64,000 nt of DNA from Ophiosphaerella korrae (Eukaryota; Ascomycota; Dothideomycetes; Pleosporales; Phaeosphaeriaceae): NCBI GenBank assembly GCA_028456385.1, contig JALNQF010000023.1:1-64000 (forward strand), read 5' to 3'. Position 1 is the stretch's first letter. The number at the start of each line of letters is the position of its first letter. Both the position numbers and the translations under genes were made by a program. Shown here one piece after another: positions 55,081-64,000 of this stretch. The notes under the pieces were generated by a model. It worked only from the letters and a program-made list of their open reading frames with translations, searched no databases and was not told the origin of the DNA.

Positions 55081-57200
55081 GCACGCTTTCTGCCATCTTG
55101 GCCAAAAAAGAGATGAGGTTATTGCAGGCTCTACAGTAGTTATTATCGCGAGATTTTTTAGAGTAGTAATCTCAGAAGCTATAAGTACATATTATATAAT
55201 TTACTTATAGCTTATAGCGTTGTAGGAGGTTAATATTACAGCTACGAGTTAACTTTAGCAGCGCTAGCGCACTACTACCTACTACCTTATTAGTAGTATT
55301 AAGTTAATTACACTTATCTCTAGTAACTTAAGAGCCTTTGTAAGCTTTTTAGGTAGCTTTTTTAGCTATCTTAATATTATTTTAGAGTTATCTTTTAGCG
55401 TTACGCGTAAGTTAAGTCTCTACGTAATTGTTACGGGTGTAACAAGAGAATTCGAGATGGAACCAATCAGTCCCGACACAAGTGCTGACGAAACATGGGA
55501 CGAGCGGGGTAATGACCTCGATTGGGAAACAAACCACAACCTGAACACGTGAGATGCAGAGTGATCTGTAAACACGTGCAACAGATCAGGGTGATCTGTA
55601 AGGTTACACCAACAGATCAGTGAAAGTATATAGTTAACAGAAATGCGCATCATTAGGATGGCATCGGCAATTCAATCTCTGACCCAGAACGCCAATACTT
55701 GACATTGCACACACGAATCAACTATTGTTCATAGTTATTGCTGATCACAACACGAGCTTTTGTCATCACCTCTCAATCCACCAACACCCCAGAACAGGCC
55801 ACTCGTAGTCGGCGACGAGAGGCCCCCAACAGTAATTATAAGCTTTATTAGCCTTTGTAGCGTTATAGGTAGCTTTAGCTATAAGGTAATTTTAGTAGCG
55901 CTCTTCTATTAATATAGCCTTCTAAGCTTTTTATTACTCTCTAGCCTTAATATCTTCTACCTTCTAGAGTTATAGCTTAGCTATATTAGCCTACTTTTAA
56001 ACCTTGCACTTACGCGTATCTCTTACCTTGTTTAGTAACTAAATTACTACTCCTCTATTATATTTAGTAGGCGCTTTAAGCGCTAGAGGCTTACTTTACT
56101 AGTAGCGCTTTTTCTTATTAGCTAAAGCGCTACGTAGGCCTTTATTTTTATATTTAAGTAGAGAGTTTTATATAGAGATCTTATAGATTATATAGCTAAG
56201 TTACTAAGTATTTTTATTATAAATATTATTAAAAAAAGACTTTAAGATTTTATATATCTTACGCTAGTTACTTATACTAAGTACTAACGTTAATAAGTAA
56301 GCTAATAATCTTAAAGATAGCTAGCTCTAGCCTTCTACTTTTAATTATTTAAGTATAATATTAAGGTTAAATAGAGTAACTCTAGTACTACTAAAGGCTT
56401 TTAGTATTATTACTAACTTAAATATAGTACTCTAAGTAGTATAAAATAACTTATAGAAGTCTCTCTTTATTATATTTATAAGCCCTTAGTATACTTCTAT
56501 ATACTAAGTAAGCTACGCGCTATAAGCTAATAATAGAGGCTTAAATATAATAACGTTAAGTAGCTAAAGTATATAAGTTAAGTAAGGTAGATATATAGCT
56601 AAGAGTATCCTATTAGTATTATAGTACTTAATAAACTCTATTATTATATAAGATCTATAGCTATCTAAGATAAGTAGCTAATATATATAATAAGCTTTCT
56701 TATAAGTCTTGTAGTTAAATACCTATTTAAGCTACTATAAGCCTAAACTATTATTTATCTAGCTAGTTAGTAAGCTTATAAAGAAAGTTTTGTATATAAA
56801 TAGGTTAAAATCTTAAAGCTAGGTATCTTAAATATTACTAGAAGACGTAGCGTATATAAGAGCTAGCGTTAATATAGTCTTATTAGTATATATATATACT
56901 AGTATTATTACTTACTCTCTATTACTACTCTATAAAAGGTATCTTATCTTCTTATAGTTATAGAGATAGCGTAAGAAAACTTATTTTATTTTAGTAAGGT
57001 ATTTAAGTAAGAAGCTCTTTTTATCTATATTATATATATATTATAGCTCTATAGAGTATTTATTAGTTTTACGCTTTAAAAGTTTAAAGTAGAGCGTATA
57101 TTTATATATAGAGTTAGCTTTTTTGCGTATAGTATTAAGTCTAGAAGCCTAGCGTATAACAAGCTTGTTAGTGTGCTATACAAGAAAGCAATTAACCTAG
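55081..57200 (-). mobile_element. RIP-degraded Pogo/Fot1-like (DDE_1) DNA transposon
   Basis: Very AT-rich, with dense TAG/TAA. On the minus strand, about 56760-56400, the transposase C-terminus can still be read: YSA-stop-LT-stop-YIEVY-stop-GLINIIKRDFYKLFY, preceded by LTLLLFKPLLLAY and followed by ILKAFSSTRVTLFNLNIIL. That is the block order of Fot1/Pogo DDE transposases, with Gln codons turned into stops. Boundaries are approximate; no terminal repeats were identified with confidence. It is interrupted by a solo LTR. Confidence 0.75.
55430..55831. mobile_element. Solo LTR, 402 bp, with 5-bp target-site duplication
   Basis: Starts TGTTACGGGTGTAACA and ends CCCCCAACA (TG...CA). It is flanked on both sides by the direct repeat GTAAT (55425-55429 and 55832-55836). 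The composition is normal, in sharp contrast to the RIP-degraded DNA around it. No internal region or second LTR is present. Confidence 0.9.
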
Positions 57201-57328
57201 TTCTTTCTAGCTAGTTTTTAAGCTAGTTTTAATGCAAAATTTCGCATTATCTCTTATAAAGGTAGTAGCTCTCTTGCGTAGAGCTTATTATAGTATAGTA
57301 TAAGCTTATCTTCTTGTTATTAGCTAAG

Positions 57329-57400
57329 TGTTATAGGCCTCCTGTTGTTAACTACAGGTGCCTGTCTTAGAGGGGGGTTAGTAGATTACAAGGTAATAGT
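57329..57400. repeat. Left LTR (3' LTR of the minus-strand element), start region
   Basis: TGTTATAGGCCTCCTG at 57329, then GGTGCCTGTCTTAGAGGGG and GTTAGTAGATTACAAGG match the right copy at 63936-64000, with only transitions between them. The inner boundary was not fixed; it probably lies between 57640 and 57800. Confidence 0.85.
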
Positions 57401-57540
57401 AAAAGCTTAGGGGTAATCTGTAATAACTATAAATAATAGAAGATGTTTTGTAACTATCTTGTATTAGCGTTCTATAGTTAAAGGATTAAATTACTAATAC
57501 TATCCTAATAATACGTATCTTACTAACTATATACTTGTTA

Positions 57541-57632
57541 TAATCTATAATCTATAGTTACTAAGATAAATAGATTATAGATTATCTTAATCTATAATCT
57601 ATAGCTGCTAAGAGTCTATAGATTATAGATTA
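57541..57632. repeat. Alternating palindromic motif cluster
   Basis: TAATCTATAATCTATAG occurs at 57541 and 57589, and its inverse CTATAGATTATAGATTA at about 57570 and 57616, giving four copies in alternating orientation, able to form nested hairpins. Located in or next to the left LTR. Confidence 0.8.
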
Positions 57633-60399
57633 GCCTAGGTATTCTAGTTATATATAGTCTCCTAATTAAGATTATTACTTTGCTCGTCCTATACTTTGTT
57701 AGCACCTAAGTTAGGACTAATTAGTTCTATCCTAATTTCTTCTATTACACCTATAACACTATCTCTCCTTCTAGGTAAGTCCTAGTTTACCTATCCTAGA
57801 GCTAGAGTTATTAGTCTAGTTTCTTCGTTAATGTAGAGTTCTTTATCCTCTCTTATAACTATTTTATCTATACGTTGTTACTACCTTCTTACTAGTTGCG
57901 TGTTGCGTAATAGTATTAAAATGTTCCCTTGTTCTTGTTATACTTCTCTTAAGTTAAATCCTAAGTCTCTTCCTTATATTATTTCTACAAATAATAGTAG
58001 AGCTTATAAGGCGTATATTTATGCGAATATACGTAGTTCTTGTAACGTGTCTAGTATTTCTCTTTCTAAGTGTACGTTTATTATACTTATTCTTGCGTCT
58101 AGGCTTAATAATAATAGGGAAAGCTGTTAACTAGACTTAAGAGAAATTACTATCTTAAATCGTAGAGGCTAAAGCTAAGTGTAAGCGTATCTAGGAGCTT
58201 ACGTAGAGTAAGCTAGTAGAAAATTAAGCTTGTTTCTTTTATCTTTGTAAGATAAAGGCCTTAAATAATAAGAAATTAGCTAAGTAGTTAGTAGCTTTAG
58301 AAGCTAAGCTAGATCTAGATAAGGCGTTTAGTGTTGCTATAGTGGGTCCTACGCTAGATGTCTCTATTATCTCTCTATCTATTGTTAGTAATGTTAGTTC
58401 TCTTAGTTTACTACTAGGCGTTCTAGAGGGTTTTAACTTTAGAACTCCTCTAGTTTCTTAGAGTAACTAAGGTTATCTTCTAGTTCTTATATTTTCTCCT
58501 ATAGTTGTCTTTTTTTGTCTATACCTATCTATTCTACTATATAATAGTTTCTTCTATTATAGAACTAGTGTGCTAGGATTTCTTTAACTTCTTATTCCTC
58601 TTATTCTCTATACGTGTCTACTTCGTATACTAGTAGTTCTACTTCTTGTAGTACTTGTTCTAGTAGGGCTACGTAGAATGTTAAGTATATCCTTATCTTG
58701 TTTAGTAGCTTTAGTTTAAATATAACTAGTATAACTTCTTTCTTAATTTTATATAGTCTTATCTTAACGTAGTTTAATTTTAAACTAGGTCGTTTACTTT
58801 TAATATTCTTTCGTACTAACTATACTTTTTCTCTCTCTTTAAATTAAGGTCCTCTTTTGTATTTCTTATTATAATACTTTACTATTTAATTATATAGAAA
58901 TTCTGCGTCCTATCTTAGCTAGTTGTGTATATTTTTAAGTCTATTAGCAAAGTTTTCTCCTCTTAGAGACTAAGATATCTAATTCTATAGTATCTAGTAT
59001 ATATTAGGCTTAAATCTATAGTTCGTAAAGAAAGGTAATACTCTTGTTACTACATTCTTTGCGCTGTTGTATACTAATTATGCTATAGGTAGTAGCTATA
59101 CCTAATTGTTCTAGTTGTAGTTAAGGTAGCATCTTAAGTACTATTCTACTATCTAATTTATTTGTTCTAATTATCTATCTATTTATAGATAATATACTGT
59201 AGATATTGCGTATTATATTCCTAATTACGCTGTTATTGTTCTCTATAGTTTTAATATAAATCGTACATCTCTATCTATAATAATCTTATCTAGTAGTTTA
59301 TGTTAACTAATTATAGTTCTTAGAACCTAGTATATAGTAACCTCTATCCTACTTTTTTCTTTATATAGTCTAAAGTATATATACTTTATAAGTTTATCTA
59401 CTATTATTAAAATTCTATTATATTTAACTCCTAATATTAGATCTTTAGACTTAGGTAACTTTATAATAAAGTCTATTGTAATAACTCCTTATAGTTATTC
59501 TAGTACTTCTACTAGTTATAGTATTCTATATAGTGCGTATCTATTATATTTATTCCTTTAGTATTCTATATAGTCTTGTAGTACTTCTATTACTAATTGT
59601 CTTGCTTTTAGAATATAGTAGTCTTGTAGTAGTCTATCTAATATTTTGTTAATACCTTAGTAACTATATACTAGTAATTTATAGAATTATCGTATAAATT
59701 CCCTTTAAATCTTTCCTAGAATATATATTCTTCTATATGCTTATACAAATCCGTCTTAGATTTTAAGTTTCTCTATTTCTTTAGATACTTCTTACGTTAT
59801 TTTCTAAATCTATTTATTTAGCTTACTACTTATCCTCTTAAGTGTTACAGCTATCTTAGGTGTGTTTAGGACTAAATGTCCTTCCTCGTTCTTAACTAGA
59901 ACTATACTAGTAGCGCTTACTTCTTCTTATAAGTCTAGTCTTCTACTTAGAGCGTCTACAAATTAGTTGTCTTTCTCTTTTATATATATTATTTCTATAT
60001 TAAATATTAATAGAAACTCCTACTATCTTATATAGCGTTATAATAGCTCTTTATTTGTTATAAATCCTATAAGATTCTTGTAGTCTATATAAACCTTTGT
60101 CTAGTACTTTACTCTTTGTAGGTATACTCTCTATTATTTAAATACTTTATAGATTACTAGTATCTCTTTGTTATAGATTAGGTAATTAAGTTCTACTATT
60201 TTTATCTTCTTAGAGAAGTATTTAACTAAGTATTCCTTTTTAGTCTCTAGGTCTTCTTACATTAGTACTATTCTATAGACTAAGTTTAATACGTCTATTT
60301 TTACTATTACTAGTAGTTCTAGGTTATATATTCTAATAACTAGGTTTTCTATAAACTTCTTTTTTATTCTCTTAAATACCTTATTACATTCCTTTATCT

Positions 60400-60970
60400 A
60401 TTTAAATAGCATATCTTTTTTTATAAGTCTTGTAATTAGCTCTATATCTTTAGAGTATCTTACTATTAACTTTCTATAAAAGTTAGCTAGCCTATAAAAT
60501 TATTATACCTCTTTTAGGTTCTTTAGTGTTAGCTATTTGTTAATTAAGTTAATCTTTTCTAGGTTAATCTTAATTTTTCCTAGTTTAATAATAAATCTAA
60601 GGAAGTCTATTTCTTTTGTATAGAACTTGTATTTTCTTATCTTAAGAAATATTTTAGCTTCTACTAGTTTCTTTAGTACTTTGTATATATATTATACGTA
60701 TTCTTTCTCTATTTCTAAGAATATAAAGATATTATCTAAGTACGCGAATATAAATATATCTAAGTATTCTCTTAGTACTATGTTAATTCTCTCCTAGAAT
60801 GCTGCTAGTGCGTTTATTAAACTAAATAGTATAACTAAGTATTTGTATAGTCTATATTATATTCTAAACGCTATTTTCTATTTATCTCCTTTCTTAATTC
60901 TAATCTAGTAGTATACGTTTTATATATCTAGTTTCGTAAAGATCTTTACTCTTTATAGCCTATCTTGTAT
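60400..60970 (-). pseudogene. Gypsy reverse transcriptase domain relic
   Basis: The minus strand reads in order FTKLDI-stop-NVYY-stop-IRIKKGD, YRLYKYLVILFSLINALAAF, INIVLREYLDIFIFAYLDNI (degenerate YxDD as YLDN), VLKKLVEAKIFLKIRKYKFY, IDFLRFIIKLGKIKINLEKI and ANFYRKLIVRYSKDI. Block order and spacing fit Ty3/Gypsy RT. Stops sit at Gln and Trp positions. Confidence 0.9.
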
Positions 60971-63935
60971 TTTATCTATTTATAGTAGTAGGTATTAGTT
61001 CTTGTTTATAATTACGTTAGTTTTTCTAAAATCTACGTAGAGTCTTTTATTACTTATCTCTTTTTTGTCTATAAATATTAATCTATATACTACTAAGGAT
61101 TTATATTCTCTTATCTATCCTTTCTTTATTGTATTTTGTATAAATAATCGTTTAATCTTAGATTCTTCTTCTATTTTTTAGTAGACTAGGCTCTATTCTG
61201 CGTTCTTTTCTTCTTCTAGCTCTATTACTAAGTCCTATAGTTAGTATTCTAGAAGGTAATCTTCTAGTTCTATAAGCTACTTTTCCTATTTCTTATATTC
61301 TTCTAGGAATTCTCCTTTATAGGTGCTTATATTAGCTTTTAGTATGTCTATTTTGTTGTAACTAATTTTTCCTATTCTTTAATTAATGTATAGGTTAGTT
61401 ATTTATAACTATAGTATACCTAATATTATATCTTATTTGTTATTAATTGTCGTTATATCTATAACTATGTTCTAGATTTCTAGTCCTTCTAACCTTAGTA
61501 TTAAAAGTACTGTCTCGAACTGTATAGGTTCTTAGAATAGTTTCTCTTTAATTATACTTAGTTATTAAGGGTACTTCTTTGTTATATACTTTATTCCTTG
61601 TTTTTTTACAAACTTCTTTAATATAAAGTTTCTTATAGCTCTACTATTAATTATTAATTATACTTTCTTTCCTTAGTATATACTTGTTTTTGTAATATAT
61701 AGGCCTCTTATACCTTCTAGCCTTTCTTACTTTAGTAATTTATTAAATTATCTATCTTTCTAGGGCTATAGCCCTATTTTAAGTTTGTATTCTTCGTGTT
61801 TTAGATATTTATTATTTGTATATTTATACTATAGTCTTCCTTAGACGCATTTCTTAGTTAGCTTAGGTTTAGGCCTTACTACTAGGTATCTATCTTCTAA
61901 GATTATTTCCTATCCTTAGATATTTTTTACTATAATTACTCTTGTATAATTATAGCCTTTTCTCCTTATAGGCTATATATTATTATTTGTCTTAGGGTTC
62001 TTATGTATAATACAATCTTTATCTAGGTATAATATCTATAATGCTTTGAAATGTACTAGATGTTTTAGGTCTATTATCTTGTTATCCTCTTCTTAGTACT
62101 TATCTTTACTAGGTATATCTATTATTAGGATATAGTATATTACTAGTACTCTTAGTATGTAGGCTTTGTTAATCTATCGTGTCTTTCTTACAAGGTACTA
62201 CTACTCCCTTTATATAGGTATTCTTTTTACTATAACTATATACTATTTTATCTATTCTTAAAATAGTATAAACTTTATTTCTTTAGGATTGCGTTCTTTT
62301 TAGTCTTTATACGCTTCCTCTATACTTATAACTATTAAGTATATCTAAACGAACTTCTATTCTTTATTTTATTCCTTTATATCTATTATAGTATAGCTAT
62401 TATAACTATATATTATTAGCTAGGTATACTTTGTGTCTCTTATACTAACTTATTTCTTACTTCCTCGTAGTCCTTTAGAGGGGGCTGTAGTAGTCTCTTT
62501 ATCTAGTACTAGTCTATCGGCCTAGATTAATAGTACTAGGGGCTCTTCCCCTTCTAAGTCTTCTATTAGTAGGTCTATTACTTAGGCTATATCTTTTAGC
62601 TAAGCTTTTATTCTATCTTCCTTTATTATAGCTACTCTTTGTCTACGCTTCTATAGGAACTATACTACCCCCTATTTACTAGAAAGATATATATAGTAGT
62701 TATCGTTATAATAAAAGGTCTAATAAAGTATTATATATTGTGCTTCTTTACTCCTAGCTACTTTCTTTTAAGGTTTAGCCTATGCTTATAGTGCTTCCTT
62801 CTTCTTTTTAGTTGTTTTTAACTAAGTTTCTTTTTTTAGGTCCTTACTCTTATAGTCTTTTACAAAGTATCTTAGTTTCTTATATTTATAGTATACTATG
62901 TCCTTCTTTAACTTAGATCTATAATTCTTTATATAGTAGCCTAGTTTGCTATAGTTAAAGTACGTAAAGTCTTTATTTTTTTTCTTTCTTCTATCCTTAT
63001 TAGCGTTAAGGACTATAGGGTCTCCCTTATTATAGTTCTAGGTATAACCTCTATATTTGTTCTTCTTTTATTCTTAAAGATTATTGTTAATTTGTATTAC
63101 CTATTACTTTAGGGCTTCTAGTGTTTGTAGTTTCTCTATATATATTATCTTGTATTAGATCTTAGAGTTAAGTCCTTATTTAAATTATAACATTAAGGCT
63201 AACTTATTCTATTCTATATTTTGTAATAGTTATTTAAACTATAATACGTACTTTAGAATACTCTAATTCTATATAAGCTTTTTTAGTTACTCTTTAGCTT
63301 ATTAGGTAATATCTATGTCCCTAAATACTACTCTTATTCGTTTAGTAAAGTATTTATAACTTCTAAAGATAGCTCTAGTTTTATCCTTTTATATTATTAG
63401 AGAGTATATCGTATAATCTATCTAGTAAGGCTCGTACTATCTTATTACGTCTTCTTTAAGGTATAGTCTAATGTATATTACCTTCTTTTCTTCTATGTTA
63501 AAGTATAGTGCTTGTACATCTATCTAGAGTTGTGCTAATGCGATAAAAGGTCTTAGCTTTTCTCTTGTTCTATTAAACTTCTTAAGTACAGGTATCTTTA
63601 GTAGTTTCTTTGTTGCGCTTATCTCTAGGCGTTACGTAATTAGTTCTATCTAGTTCTGTCCTTTAATAATAGCTTTAATTTGTACTTTATTCTATTTTGC
63701 ATAATCTTGTAGTTCCTTATTCTATATTTCTAAAGCGTCGATTACTATCTTTATATCTTCTTTTTTAGAGATTAGGTTGTTTATATAGTTCTTAACGTCT
63801 CTCTATACTGTATTGTCTAACTTATAACTACTTAGAGGTGCTTTACCTTCTTTTTTAGTTGTACTTTCTACTATTATGTTAGCTAGACTACGCGCTACTT
63901 ACGCTTCGCTTCTCGCAATAACTAAATTAGTAAGG

Positions 63936-64000
63936 TATTACAGGCCTCCTGTCGTCGACTATAGGTGCCTGTCTTGGAGGGGGGTTAGTAGATTACGAGG
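63936..64000. repeat. Right LTR (5' LTR of the minus-strand element), truncated by window end
   Basis: TATTACAGGCCTCCTGTCG and GGTGCCTGTCTTGGAGGGG repeat the left LTR start. Differences are C/T and G/A transitions, as RIP would give. Confidence 0.85.

Larger units (their letters stand above)
57329..64000 (-). mobile_element. RIP-degraded Gypsy-type LTR retrotransposon (runs past window end)
   Basis: The left LTR starts at 57329 and the same start recurs at about 63936, so the element is at least 6.67 kb and coded on minus. Internal order on minus: gag with two decayed zinc knuckles (about 62950-62850: KLGYYIKNYRSK then VYYKYKKLRYFVKDYKSK, where Cys and His have become Tyr), then reverse transcriptase at 60960-60400. 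Putative RNase H and integrase positions follow leftwards. TAG/TAA replace Gln and Trp throughout. It has no intact gene. Confidence 0.88.

Overview
The window is nuclear DNA of a filamentous ascomycete, most likely a Dothideomycete; that placement is inference from overall gene style, not a search. Supporting signs are short GT-AG introns of about 50-60 bp, an intron-rich EF-1alpha gene, a fungal-type TPP riboswitch ahead of a THI5/NMT1 gene, fungal NLR proteins (HET-NACHT-ankyrin, PNP-NACHT-ankyrin and a HEAT-repeat C-terminus), and AT-rich transposon relics with CAG/CAA-to-TAG/TAA changes typical of repeat-induced point mutation (RIP).

Layout. 0-0.8 kb: the 3' end of a HEAT-repeat NLR-like gene built of near-identical 99-bp units. 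2.2-4.3 kb: tef1. 5.7-11.9 kb: an accessory stretch with one intact serine beta-lactamase-like hydrolase among relics of an APH-like kinase, a rhodopsin-fold membrane protein and a polyketide synthase ketosynthase. 12-22.6 kb: a gene-rich core with a DFG-motif trafficking-type protein, a PAS kinase, a homeobox/C2H2 transcription factor and the thiamine pyrimidine synthase. 22.8-29.1 kb: a truncated transporter, an intact epoxide-hydrolase-like gene, a small conserved gene and a decayed unknown gene. 30.8-40.3 kb: two divergently arranged NLR genes with homogenised ankyrin repeats. 40.3-55 kb: a foldback element, an orphan ankyrin fragment, a cupin gene, an SDR gene, three FAD-linked oxidoreductase copies (one nearly intact), and relics of a UbiA prenyltransferase, a rhodopsin-fold protein and a DUF3176 protein. 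55-64 kb: a RIP-degraded Pogo/Fot1-like transposon carrying an un-RIPed solo LTR, then a RIP-degraded Gypsy LTR retrotransposon that runs off the window end.

How the parts fit. The housekeeping core (tef1, PAS kinase, homeobox factor, thiamine gene) is flanked by fast-evolving accessory DNA. Two accessory blocks, 5.7-11.9 kb and 41-55 kb, look like remnants of secondary-metabolism clusters: a KS fragment beside a LovD-type hydrolase, and UbiA, FAD oxidoreductases, a cupin and an SDR together. The NLR block has three loci with three repeat architectures, each with internally homogenised repeats, plus a stray ankyrin fragment. This is the pattern expected of a self/non-self recognition (heterokaryon incompatibility or innate-immunity) locus.

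Limits. All splice sites, domain names and homologies come from reading the sequence and from memory of the families. No alignment or search was run.
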